Source: Motilibacter peucedani (GTDB lineage: Bacteria; Actinomycetota; Actinomycetes; Motilibacterales; Motilibacteraceae). Taken from it: a stretch of DNA of 64,000 bases. Positions 52,415 through 63,398 of the stretch are shown here, in pieces. Where the stretch lies: the NCBI RefSeq assembly GCF_003634695.1, contig NZ_RBWV01000010.1, positions 372,001-436,000 on the forward strand, written 5' to 3'. The notes beneath the pieces were generated by a model. That model did not search any database, had not been told where the DNA came from, and saw only the letters and a program-made list of their open reading frames with translations. Position 1 is the first letter of the stretch, and every line of letters begins with the position of its first letter. A program made the position numbers and the translations under genes.

Positions 52415-54072
52415 TGAGGGACACACCGCTCGACGACACCGCCGCGCCGCTCGACAAGGGCATGGCCCGGCGCAGCTTCCTCGCCCGCACGCTCGCCGTG
52501 AGCGCGGCCGCGGCGGCCGGCGGCGCGACCCTCGCCCCGGGCCAGGCTCTCGCAGCCACGGGCGAGAAGCACTCCGACCCGAAGCCGGCGCCCACCCCGA
52601 CGTTCTCGCCCGAGGCGTGGGTGAAGCCGCGGGCGGCCGCGGTCGCGGACATCACCGAGCTGACGGTGGCCGAGGCGGCCTACCAGATCCGCAGCGGAGC
52701 GGTGAAGCCCGCGGAGCTGGCCGCCGCGTACCTCGCGCGCATCGCCGAGCTCGACGGCACCTACAAGGCCTACAACGCGGTACGCAGCAGTGCCGTCGCC
52801 GCGGAGGCGAAGGCCGCGGGCCGGGGCGACGGCCGATCGCCGCTGCACGGCGTGCCGCTGTGCATCAAGGACAACTACTTCACCAAGGGCACCGAGACCA
52901 CCGCCAACTCGACGATCTTCGAGGGCTTCGTGCCCGACTACGACGCGACGGCGGTGGCGCGGCTGAAGGCGGTCGGCGCGCTCGTCATCGGCAAGGGCCA
53001 GATGGGCCCGCTCGCGACGACCCGTGCCACCAAGCCCAACGGTGAGGTCACGACGGTCAACGCGTGGACGCCGACGGACCCCAGCTACGACCCCGGCGGC
53101 TCCTCGAGCGGCCCGGCGACCTCCACGGCGGCCCGTCTCGCGGCGTCGAGCATCGGCACGCAGACGGGTGGCTCGATCATCCTGCCCTCGGCGCAGCAGG
53201 GCCTGACCGGCCTCAAGCCGACGATGGGTCGTGTCTCGATCCACGGCGTCATCCCGCTCAGCTTCACCCGCGACCACTCCGGACCACTGGCTCGCACAGC
53301 GATGGACGCGGCCATCATGCTGACCGCCATGGCGGGCGCCGACCCGGCCGACCCGCGCACCCTGGGCCTGCCCAAGCCGGCCGACTACGTCAAGGCCGCT
53401 GCTCCCGTGGTCACCGGTGGCAAGCCCTCGATCCGCTGGCGCACGAAGATCGGCGTTCCGCCGGGCTACGTCAGCGGGCCGCAGGCGGCGCAGCGCAAGG
53501 CCTACCTCGACACCCTCGAGTCGATCCACAAGGTCGACCTGGTCGACGTGGCCCTGCCCGACGAGTGGGCGCTGCTGACCGGCGCCTTCAACGCCGTGCG
53601 GCTGCCCGAGCGCACCGAGCCGTTCCTGCCGTTCCTGCGAGAGGACGTGCGGCTGTTCGGCGTCTCGCTCGGCTCGTGGATCCAGGGGCTCTTCCTCTCC
53701 GGTGACGAGTTCATCACCGGCCAGCGGGCCAAGGCCGAGCTGCTCGACCGGGTCTACGCGACCTTCTTCGAGCACTGCGACGTCGTGCTGCAGACCGACG
53801 TGGTCCCCTTCGACATCCTCGGCCTGCCGGAGATCACCATGCCGATCGGCTTCACCACCTCACCCAACGGCGCGACGGTGCCGGTCGGCGCGATCCTCGG
53901 TGCGTCGGCCTACGCGGAGGACCGGCTGCTCGCGGTCGCCGCGGCCTACCAGCAGGTGACCGACTGGCACCTGCGTCGGCCGGCCGACCCGCCGAAGGCT
54001 GCGGCTCACCGCCTCTCGCTCTCCGCGCCGCTGCGGCTGTCGTTCGAGGAGGCCACCGCCCAGACGGCCTGA
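52414..54072 (+). CDS. Tat-exported amidase (amidase signature family)
   Basis: Hydrolase of the amidase signature family, 552 residues. A twin-arginine signal ARRSFLARTLAVSAAAAAGG and an Ala-rich cleavage region precede the mature enzyme. The catalytic Lys is in GVPLCIKDNYFTKG and the Ser-cisSer pair in YDPGGSSSGPATSTAARLAA, then SIGTQTGGSIILPSAQQG; all are present. The substrate may be a secreted amide or peptide. The start overlaps the small partner gene by one base. The 3' end overlaps the convergent DUF6518 gene by 67 bp. Confidence 0.9.
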   Translation: MRDTPLDDTAAPLDKGMARRSFLARTLAVSAAAAAGGATLAPGQALAATGEKHSDPKPAPTPTFSPEAWVKPRAAAVADITELTVAEAAYQIRSGAVKPAELAAAYLARIAELDGTYKAYNAVRSSAVAAEAKAAGRGDGRSPLHGVPLCIKDNYFTKGTETTANSTIFEGFVPDYDATAVARLKAVGALVIGKGQMGPLATTRATKPNGEVTTVNAWTPTDPSYDPGGSSSGPATSTAARLAASSIGTQTGGSIILPSAQQGLTGLKPTMGRVSIHGVIPLSFTRDHSGPLARTAMDAAIMLTAMAGADPADPRTLGLPKPADYVKAAAPVVTGGKPSIRWRTKIGVPPGYVSGPQAAQRKAYLDTLESIHKVDLVDVALPDEWALLTGAFNAVRLPERTEPFLPFLREDVRLFGVSLGSWIQGLFLSGDEFITGQRAKAELLDRVYATFFEHCDVVLQTDVVPFDILGLPEITMPIGFTTSPNGATVPVGAILGASAYAEDRLLAVAAAYQQVTDWHLRRPADPPKAAAHRLSLSAPLRLSFEEATAQTA

Positions 54073-54539
54073 CCCGCAACCGCGGCGAGGACGGCGAACA
54101 GCGCCGCCTCGCCGCGGTAGTGGAGGACCACTGCGTACCTCGCTGCCTCGGCGAGCAGGATCGCGGGTACGGCTGCGGCCCCCACCGCACGCCACCCGAC
54201 GCTCGGGCCCTGCCTGCAGAGCCAGCCCGCGCCGGCGAACACCGGGCCGGCGACCAGACCCAGGACCGCCCAGGTGCTGACGTGGGCGCCCACCGGGAAG
54301 CCACGTGCTCCCGCTGTGAGGTAGTAGCCCGCGACCTCGGCCACGCACAGCAGCGCTCCTGCGGGGAGCGCCAGCGCCAGGGTGGGGGCCAGCACCCCGA
54401 CGACGAAGGCCGGCGCCACCCAGGGCGAGGCTGCGTTCGCGAGCGCGGACCACGGCCCGTGGAGGACGGTCTGGGCCCACGACGTGGCGGCGCCGACCAC
54501 CAGGCCGACGACGGCAGCGCGGAGCAGGGTGGGAGTCAT
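54006..54539 (-). CDS. DUF6518 integral membrane protein
   Basis: A 177-residue membrane protein with about five helices: LLRAAVVGLVVGAATSWAQT, VAPAFVVGVLAPTLALALPA, VSTWAVLGLVAGPVFAGAGW and AAAVPAILLAEAARYAVVLH among them. The family pattern GYYLTAGARGFPVG is present. Function is unknown. It starts at ATG 54539. Its C-terminal 22 codons overlap the end of the amidase gene on the other strand, a long overlap that suggests an extended C-terminus in one of the two genes. Confidence 0.75.
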   Translation of the reverse strand: MTPTLLRAAVVGLVVGAATSWAQTVLHGPWSALANAASPWVAPAFVVGVLAPTLALALPAGALLCVAEVAGYYLTAGARGFPVGAHVSTWAVLGLVAGPVFAGAGWLCRQGPSVGWRAVGAAAVPAILLAEAARYAVVLHYRGEAALFAVLAAVAGQAVWAVASSNDSRSGAESERR

Positions 54540-54613
54540 GGTCCTGACCGTAGGCACTCCCGCGTGGCCAGGCCTCCGCCTCGGGTGCCGGTCGGCGGTA
54601 CTCCAGGACCGGT

Positions 54614-55888
54614 CTAGCGCAGCCGCAGGCGCACCACGCGGAGACCGCCCGGTACTCGCAGGTCGCCTTCGACGCGGGCGGGATCGCAGTCGAGCGTGAC
54701 CGGCTCGCTGGCGTCGACCACCGCGAAGAGCTCGTCGCCGCGGCGGGTCCAGCGCACCCACGGCTCGTCGGACGGGCGGGCGAGCGACGGGTCCACCGGC
54801 GTCACGGCGTTCACCACGTCGGCATTGACCGCCATCCAGTCGGCGAGGCCCTCGAGGCACCGGCGCTGCAGCTCAGGCACGCGGCCTGCGGCGTCCGGGC
54901 CGACGTTGAGGAGCAGGGTGCCGCCGCGCGACACCACGTCGACGAGGAGCTTGACCGCAGCAGGGCCGTCGAGGTGGTGGCTGGCGTCCTCCACCGAGTT
55001 GTAGCCGAACGACAGTCCGATGCCCCGGGTGTTCTGCCAGGGGCCGGTGCCCTCGACGGAGGTGCCGAGCTGGTACTCACTGGTCCGGAAGTCCCAGTGC
55101 GTCAGCCCCCGCCGGTCGTTGACGACACCCTCCGGCGCTGCGGCGTAGAAGCGGTCGAAGACGTCGGCGATGCTGAAGTCGCTCTCGGGCTTGCCGGCGT
55201 CGGGGTACTCGATGTCGCCCCACAGCAGGTCGGGGCGGTAACGCTCGACCAGGTCGACCAGGTGCGCGTGGGCGTAGCGGGCGTAGGTCTCGTCGTTGGG
55301 CCGGTGCTCCGAGAAGTCGTCGGTCGTCAGCGGCGGGAACGGCGCCGCGTGCCAGTCAAGACCACCGGAGTAGTAGACCCCGAAGCGCATGCCGGCCGCC
55401 CTCGTCGCGTCGGCGAAGGCGGCCACCAGGTCGCGACGGGGCCCGCGGTGCACGGTGTTGCGCGTGCCCGTGCCGGGCGCGTCCCACAGGGCGATGCCGT
55501 CGTGGTGCTTGGTGACCGGGACCAGGTAGGACGCGCCGGCCCTGCGGAAGAGCTCGACCATGCCGGCCGGGTCGAACTCCTCCGCATGCCACTGGTCGAG
55601 GAAGTCGTCGTACGGTGCGCCGCCGTGCACCTGCTGGTGGTGCAGCTGCGCCGGCGACGCGTCGATGCGGATGGTGTTCGCGTACCACTCGGCGTAGGGG
55701 TTGTGGACGAACCAGTACGCCGGGTCCACCGCCCCCAGCTCGCCCGTCGGCTCCGCCCACGCGGGCACCGAGTAGGCACCCCAGTGGACGAAGATCCCGA
55801 GCCCGGCCTCCGCGAACCAGCGGGGCACCGGGCGCACGAAGCGCTCGTAGGCCGCGGGGCGTACGGGTTCGTCAGCGAACATCGACAC
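54614..55888 (-). CDS. Glycoside hydrolase family 29 (alpha-L-fucosidase)
   Basis: Retaining exo-alpha-L-fucosidase, 424 residues, without a signal peptide and so cytoplasmic. LGIFVHWGAYSVPAWAEPTG is the family start; TKHHDGIALWDAPGTGTRN the next block; the nucleophile Asp is in LLWGDIEYPDAGK. The C-terminal region is short, with WVRWTRRGDELFAVVDAS. It starts 6 bp after the treY stop and is probably the last gene of the glgX-treY transcript, an unexpected partner for glycogen/trehalose genes. GTG 55888 is the start; ATG 55882 is possible. Confidence 0.9.
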   Translation of the reverse strand: MSMFADEPVRPAAYERFVRPVPRWFAEAGLGIFVHWGAYSVPAWAEPTGELGAVDPAYWFVHNPYAEWYANTIRIDASPAQLHHQQVHGGAPYDDFLDQWHAEEFDPAGMVELFRRAGASYLVPVTKHHDGIALWDAPGTGTRNTVHRGPRRDLVAAFADATRAAGMRFGVYYSGGLDWHAAPFPPLTTDDFSEHRPNDETYARYAHAHLVDLVERYRPDLLWGDIEYPDAGKPESDFSIADVFDRFYAAAPEGVVNDRRGLTHWDFRTSEYQLGTSVEGTGPWQNTRGIGLSFGYNSVEDASHHLDGPAAVKLLVDVVSRGGTLLLNVGPDAAGRVPELQRRCLEGLADWMAVNADVVNAVTPVDPSLARPSDEPWVRWTRRGDELFAVVDASEPVTLDCDPARVEGDLRVPGGLRVVRLRLR

Positions 55889-55894
55889 CGCAGG

Positions 55895-58311
55895 TCACCT
55901 CGTCAGCAGCGCCACCGGCAGCGTCCCGAGGAGGTCGGCGAGACGTACGTCGCCGCCGCTCCTCGTGCCGCCACCGAGCCGGTCGGTCCACGTGCCCTCG
56001 GGCAGCGCGACCGTCGCGTCGCCCCAGCCGCCGCTGCGCGCCAGCCCTTCGGGCAGCCGCGTGACGACGACCGCCACGTCGTCGCCGCGCAGGAAGGCCA
56101 CGGCGTGGGGCGAGCTGGAGGCCAGCGGGGTGTAGCCGGCGGCCGCGTCGAAGGACCCCGGCCGCTCGGCGCGCAGCCGCATGGCACGGCTGGTGACGAG
56201 CAGCTTCTCGGCGTCCACGCCGTCGGCCGCGGCGCCCCCGTCGAGCGACTGGAGGAGGTCGCGTCGGCGGTCGTAGTCGACCGGCCGGCGGTTGTCGGGG
56301 TCGACGAGGGACAGGTCGACGAGCTCGGTGCCCTGGTAGACGTCGGGCACGCCGGGCATCGTCAGCTGCACGAGCTTCTGGCCCAGCAGGTTGGCGCGGG
56401 CGGCGGGAGCGAGGCGCTCGACGAACCTCGACACAGCGGCGACGACCTCGTCGTCGGCGAGCACCGACTCGGCGAAGCCCTTGACCGCCGCGTCGTAGGC
56501 CTCGTCGGGGGAGGTCCACGTGGTGTGCACCTTCGCCTCGCGCGTGGCCTTCTCGAGGTAGCCGGTGAGCCGCTCGGCGTCGATCGGCCAGGCTCCGACG
56601 ACCGTCTGCCACACGAGGTGCTCGGTGGACGGGTCGGGCCAGCCCTCGCTGCTGCGGTGCTTGGCGGTGAGGGCGCGCCACTCGGTCACCGCGGTGGCCC
56701 ACTCGGCGGCGATCTCGCTGAGGACGGCGAGCCGGGCCCGCACGTCCTCGGAGCGCTTGGTGTCGTGCGTCGACAGGCTGGTCATCGCCAGCGGCCAGCG
56801 CTCCTGCTGCCCGGCGGCCCACTCGTGGAACTCGTCGGCCGAGACGCCGAAGCGCGTCGGGTCGCCGCCGACCTCGTTGAGCGCGACCAGCGGGTGCCAG
56901 CGGTAGAACGCGGTGTCCTCGACGCCCTTGGCCATCACCGGCCCGCAGGTCTGCTGGAAGCGGGTGAGGAACTCGTCGCGCTTCGGCCCTCGGCCCAGGC
57001 GGCCGAGGACCAGCTCGCGCACCAGGTCGAGGGTGTCGTGCCGCTCCTCGGGCAGGTGCGCGCGCGCGACCTCGGTCGCCTCGTCGACGACCCGCACGGC
57101 CTCGGCCGACGGCTCCTCGCCGGGGACGACGTAGGCGCGGTAGACCGGGAAGGCGACCAGCAGCTCGACGATGGCCTCGCGCAGGCCGCGACGGGTGTGG
57201 TCGCGGTGGTGCACGTCGTCGGAGGCGACCGCGGCCGCCACCTCGACCAGCCGGGCGACCTCGGCGTAGAGCGCGTGCTCCACGACCCAGCGCTTGGACT
57301 CCTCGACGACGGCGGCGAAGTCGGTCCCGAGCCCGGTCAGGGAGTCGTAGAAGGTGGTCAGCGGCTCCTGCCCGGCGGGGTCGACGAACAGCCCGCAGAC
57401 GCGCAGCATCGCGTCGTAGCCGGTGGTGCCGGCGCACGGCCAGTCCTCCGGCAGCTGCTCGTGCCCCTCGAGGATCTTCTCGACGACGACCCACGCGCCG
57501 CCCGTGGCCGCGTCGAGGCGGCGCAGGTAGCCGCGCGGGTCGGCGAGGCCGTCGGGGTGGTCGATGCGCAGGCCGTCGATGCCGCCCTCTCGCAGCAGCG
57601 CGAGCAGCACGGCGTGGGTCTCGGCGAAGACCGCCTCGTCCTCGACCCGCAGCCCGGCCAGGGTGTCGATGTCGAAGAAGCGGCGGTAGTTGAGCTCCTC
57701 GTCGGCGACCCGCCAGTAGGCCAGGCGGTACCACTGCCGGTCGACGAGCTGCGGCATCGGCAGCGACTCCGTGCCCGGGCGCACCGGGAACACGTGGTCG
57801 TAGTAGCGCAGCAGCGGCTCGTCGCCCTTGAGGTCGAGGGTGAGCTCGCCGCCGTCGAGCACCTCGCCGATGCGCGAGCCGAGCACCGGCATCAGCAGCG
57901 CGTGCGACTCGACCGACCAGTCCACGTCGAACCACCGGGCGTAGGGCGAGCCCGGCCCGTCGCGCAGCACCGACCAGAGGGCGCCGTTCAGCGTCTCCGG
58001 TGTCGGCACGGCCATGTGGTTGGGCACCACGTCGACGACGGCGCCGAGCCCGGCCGCGCCCAGGCGCTCGCGCAGCTGCGCGAACGCCTGAGCGCCACCG
58101 AGGTCGTCGCTGAGCCGGGTGTGGTCGACCACGTCGTAGCCGTGGGTGCTGCCCGGCGCGGCCTGCAGCACCGGCGAGAGGTAGACGTGCGAGACCCCCA
58201 GGTCACGCAGGTAGTCGACCTGCTGCGCGAGGTCGGCGAAGCCCCACTCCGGCCGCAGCTGCAGCCGGTAGGTGCCGGTCGGCACCGGCCGGCCGCTCGG
58301 TGTGCTGGGCA

Positions 58312-58312
<1 letters not shown>
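55895..58312 (-). CDS. treY: Malto-oligosyltrehalose synthase
   Basis: GH13 enzyme that turns the reducing end of maltodextrins into a trehalose unit; 805 residues, normal length. It begins with GTYRLQLRPEWGFADLAQQV and VYLSPVLQAAPGSTHGYDVV. The acidic residues are Asp in GLRIDHPDGLADP, Glu in WVVVEKILEGHEQLPEDW and Asp in TSLSTHDTKRSEDVRARL. ATG 58312 shares a base with the glgX stop (TGATG), so the two are coupled. TreZ, which completes the pathway, is encoded at 50256-51983. Confidence 0.95.
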
Positions 58313-60423
<2,111 letters not shown>

Positions 60424-60454
60424 GCTCTCCCTCACGTCGTTCGTTCGTGTCCAG

Positions 60455-60472
60455 GGCGCGCGAGAGCGCGCC
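60455..60472. terminator. Tetraloop hairpin between glgX and cysG
   Basis: GGCGCGC-GAGA-GCGCGCC is a perfect 7-bp stem, with a second GCGCCC/GGGCGC pair at 60479-60501. Both lie within 60 nt downstream of the cysG stop on the minus strand and may end that transcript, or lie in the glgX leader. Confidence 0.4.
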
Positions 60473-60507
60473 TGTTCGGCGCCCACCCTCTCATCGGGCG
60501 CGGCGCG

Positions 60508-61761
60508 CTACCCCAGCCTGCCCCGGGGTGGCTCACTCCATGCGGCGACCGCCCCGACGACGACGACGGCGGGGGCGCGTACGCCGCGCTGCGTCGCGAC
60601 CTCGGCCACCGTCCCGAGGGTGGCCCGGGTGAGCCGCTGCTGGGCGGTGTAGCCGGACTCGACGACCGCCACGGGCAGCGCCGCGTCGGCGCCGGCGTCG
60701 CGCAGCGCCTCCGACACCGCACCGAGGTGCGTCACCCCCATGAGCAGCACGAGCGTCCCGCCGGAGCCGAGCAGCGCAGCGAGACCTCCGGCGACGCCAG
60801 GCTCGAGCAGGTCGTGCCCCGAGGAGACGGTGAAGGAGCGGGCCAACCCGCGGCTGGTGACCGGGATGCCCTCGGCGGCGGGGACGGCGACCGCGCTGGT
60901 GACGCCGGGCACGACCTCGACCGGCACGCCGGCCGCGCGGCAGGCGGCGAGCTCCTCGGGGCCGCGGCCGAACACGTAGGGGTCGCCGCCCTTGAGCCGC
61001 ACCACCCGCCGCCCGGCGCGCGCGTGCTCGACGAGCAGCCGCTCGATGTCGCGCTGGGGCACGGGGTGGTTGCCGGGCTGCTTGCCGACGTCGACCACGA
61101 CGACGTCGTCGTCGAGCTCGTCGAGCAGCGCGAGCGGGGCCAGCCGGTCGGTGACCACGACGTCGGCCTCCGCGAGCAGCCGCCGGCCCCGCGTCGTGAG
61201 CAGCCCGGGGTCGCCGGGCCCTCCGCCGACGAGGGCCACCGAGCCCATGCCGTCGGCGGGCGGGCGGTGCCTGCGCAGGGGGAGCGAGCCGGTGTCGAGA
61301 GCCAGGGCCACGGCGTCCCGCAGCGCGCGGGCGCGGCGGGGGTCGCGCCCGCCGGAGACCGCGACCACGACGTCGCCGCGCCGGGACACTGCGGGCGTCC
61401 ACGCGGTGGAGGCGGCTGCGTCGTCGGCGCGCACGCACCAGACGCGCGCCCGCTCGGCGTCCGCGGCGACCGCGGAGTCGACCGCGGGGGAGCCCGTGGC
61501 CGTCTGCACGAGCCAGGCGCCGGCGAGGTCGGCCGGCTCGTAGTCGCCCCGCCGCCAGGTGACGGCGCCCGACTCGGCGAGCGTGCGGAGGTCGCCGATG
61601 ACGTCGGGCGCGACGACCAGGACGTCGGCGCGGGCGTCGAGCAGACCGCGTACGCGTCGCAGCGCCACCGGGCCCCCGCCCACGACGAGCGCCCGGCGCC
61701 CGGCGAGCCCCAGCAGCAGCGGGTAGCCGGGGTCGGGCGAGGGCTCGGGGGAGTCGCTCAT
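60508..61761 (-). CDS. cysG: Siroheme synthase (fused dehydrogenase/ferrochelatase and uroporphyrinogen-III methyltransferase)
   Basis: Cytoplasmic fused enzyme of siroheme synthesis, 417 residues. The N-terminal SirC-like domain (residues 15-165) has RALVVGGGPVALRRVRGLLD and, unusually, a poor match to the second NAD-binding half. The C-terminal SUMT domain begins GSVALVGGGPGDPGLLTTRG and has VRLKGGDPYVFGRGPEELAA and VVPGVTSAVAVPAAEGIPVT. Siroheme serves sulfite and nitrite reductases. ATG 61761 is the start. It stands alone between the glgX operon and a small unknown gene. Confidence 0.93.
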   Translation of the reverse strand: MSDSPEPSPDPGYPLLLGLAGRRALVVGGGPVALRRVRGLLDARADVLVVAPDVIGDLRTLAESGAVTWRRGDYEPADLAGAWLVQTATGSPAVDSAVAADAERARVWCVRADDAAASTAWTPAVSRRGDVVVAVSGGRDPRRARALRDAVALALDTGSLPLRRHRPPADGMGSVALVGGGPGDPGLLTTRGRRLLAEADVVVTDRLAPLALLDELDDDVVVVDVGKQPGNHPVPQRDIERLLVEHARAGRRVVRLKGGDPYVFGRGPEELAACRAAGVPVEVVPGVTSAVAVPAAEGIPVTSRGLARSFTVSSGHDLLEPGVAGGLAALLGSGGTLVLLMGVTHLGAVSEALRDAGADAALPVAVVESGYTAQQRLTRATLGTVAEVATQRGVRAPAVVVVGAVAAWSEPPRGRLG

Positions 61762-61859
61762 GTCGGGCGGCAGCCTACCGAGACCCGTGCCGACCCAGGT
61801 GCATCACGCGGCTGCGGAGCTGCTCAGCACAGGTGGGACGGCACGGAGGGGGAGCCATC

Positions 61860-62135
61860 ATGCAGACGGTGCACGCGCAGCTGCGCCTGGAGCGCGACGA
61901 GCGCAGTGGCGCCCGGCGCTGGCAGGCGGTCGTCGCCGAGCCGAGCTCGGCGCTCGACGGGCTCTGCGCCTACGGGCACACCTTCGGCAGCGCCCGCGAC
62001 GCGCTGCTCGGCCAGCTCGCGGCCGTGCTGCCCGGCGACCAGATGCCCGCCGGGCTCGTGCTCGACGCGAGCGTCCAGGCCGACGGGGCTACTCGGCTGA
62101 GCGCAGCGACTCGTGCGACCAGCGCAGCGAGCTGA
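61860..62135 (+). CDS. Small protein of unknown function
   Basis: A 91-residue soluble protein. Beta-rich N-terminus VHAQLRLERDERSGARRWQA, then GHTFGSARDALLGQLAAVLP, a loose likeness to the HicB antitoxin fold that I cannot confirm; no toxin gene is next to it. ATG 61860 has the strong GGAGGGGGAG upstream. Its 3' end overlaps the convergent EAL-HDOD gene by 47 bp. Function unknown. Confidence 0.55.
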   Translation: MQTVHAQLRLERDERSGARRWQAVVAEPSSALDGLCAYGHTFGSARDALLGQLAAVLPGDQMPAGLVLDASVQADGATRLSAATRATSAAS

Positions 62136-63348
62136 GGTAGGCCGAGGAGAGCTCGCCCACGTCGATGCCGTGGGAGCGGGCCGCGCCGAGGTCGTGGCGC
62201 TCGTGGCCGAGCACCACCTCGAGCACGGCGCGCTCGGGCGTGGGCTCGCCGCGCAGGCCGTCGGCGAGGGACCCCTCGAGCGGGATCTGGGTGAGCAGGT
62301 CGGCGCCGCTCATCCCCAGCAGGCCGGCGACGCCCTCGAGGATCCCGAGCGTGAACGCGGTGTCGGGGCTCGCCCGCGGCACGCGGTCGGCGAGCAGCTG
62401 GCAGGCGCGGGCCCGCGCGGTCACGGCCTCGATGTCGGAGCCGCCCGAGCCGGCCGCGACCGTCGAGACGCTCAGCAGCATCACCCAGGCACGGAGCTGC
62501 GCCAGGCCCACCCGCACCATCGCCTCGCGCAGCGAGCCGATGCTGCGGTTGGCCGCCGAGCCGGCCGAGTTGGCGACCCGCAGCAGCTTCCAGGTGAGGG
62601 CGGGGTCCTGGGCGACCAGGCGCTCGACGGCGTCGAACTCGACGGCCGGGTCGGCCAGCGCCGCGAGCAGCTGCACGGCGGCGAGCTGGGCCGGCGCGAG
62701 AGTCTGGGTCGTCATGGTCTGCGGGCGGCCGAGGTGGTAGCCCTGGAACAGCTCGAAGCCGAGCGCCCGGCAGCGCTCGAGCATCGCGGCGTCCTCGATC
62801 TTCTCGGCGAGGAGGACGGCGCCGTGGCCCGCCGACACGCCGGCGACGCGGACGACCTCGTCCCACGTGGTCTCGAGCACGTCGACCTTCACGTAGTCGG
62901 CGAAGGGCAGCAGCGGCTCGGTCTCGGCGCAGAGCACGAAGTCGTCGAGCGCGATGCGGTAGCCGGCCGCCTTGAGCCGCTCGACACCGGCGAGCAGCTC
63001 GTCGTCGACGACCAGGGACTCGAGGATCTCGAGCACCGCCACGTCGGGGGAGAACGGCACGGGCAGCTCGCCGACCGCAAAGGCGCGGCTGAGGTTCACG
63101 AACCCCCGGCGGCCGCCCAGCAGCAGCGAGGCGTCGAAGTCGGCGAAGGCGGCGACGATGACGGCCGTGGTCGCCCGGTCGGCGTCGGCCGTGGCCACCT
63201 GCGCGGCCGAGGCGTCGGTCGCCGAGCGGAAGAGCAGCTCGTATGCCTGCAGGGTGCCGTCGGCGTCGTAGATGCCCTGGCGCCCGACGTGCACGGGTAC
63301 GCCGGTGGCAGTCTCGCTGGTGGCTGCCCGGGCGCTCTTCTGTGCCAT
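62089..63348 (-). CDS. EAL-HDOD protein with degenerate EAL domain
   Basis: A 419-residue YuxH-type signalling protein. The N-terminal EAL-like domain (residues about 15-210) has VGRQGIYDADGTLQAYELLF and GYRIALDDFVLCAETEPLLP, where the catalytic DDFGTG loop is lost, so cyclic di-GMP hydrolysis is unlikely. The C-terminal HDOD domain has WKLLRVANSAGSAANRSIGS, typical of the family, and no phosphohydrolase HD pair. It likely senses or scaffolds. ATG 63348 is preferred. Confidence 0.88.
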   Translation of the reverse strand: MAQKSARAATSETATGVPVHVGRQGIYDADGTLQAYELLFRSATDASAAQVATADADRATTAVIVAAFADFDASLLLGGRRGFVNLSRAFAVGELPVPFSPDVAVLEILESLVVDDELLAGVERLKAAGYRIALDDFVLCAETEPLLPFADYVKVDVLETTWDEVVRVAGVSAGHGAVLLAEKIEDAAMLERCRALGFELFQGYHLGRPQTMTTQTLAPAQLAAVQLLAALADPAVEFDAVERLVAQDPALTWKLLRVANSAGSAANRSIGSLREAMVRVGLAQLRAWVMLLSVSTVAAGSGGSDIEAVTARARACQLLADRVPRASPDTAFTLGILEGVAGLLGMSGADLLTQIPLEGSLADGLRGEPTPERAVLEVVLGHERHDLGAARSHGIDVGELSSAYLSSLRWSHESLRSAE

Positions 63349-63398
63349 GGGCCTCACGTCGGCCGCGAGGGCGCGCTCCTGAGGAGAACGCTGCCGGA

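Noticed and set aside
60508-61761. CysG read as two separate genes.
   Set aside because: One frame runs through both domains without a stop or internal ribosome-binding site, so it is a fusion as in known CysG proteins.
61860-62135. Small protein considered as a HicB-type antitoxin.
   Set aside because: The likeness is faint and no HicA-like toxin gene is next to it; kept as unknown.
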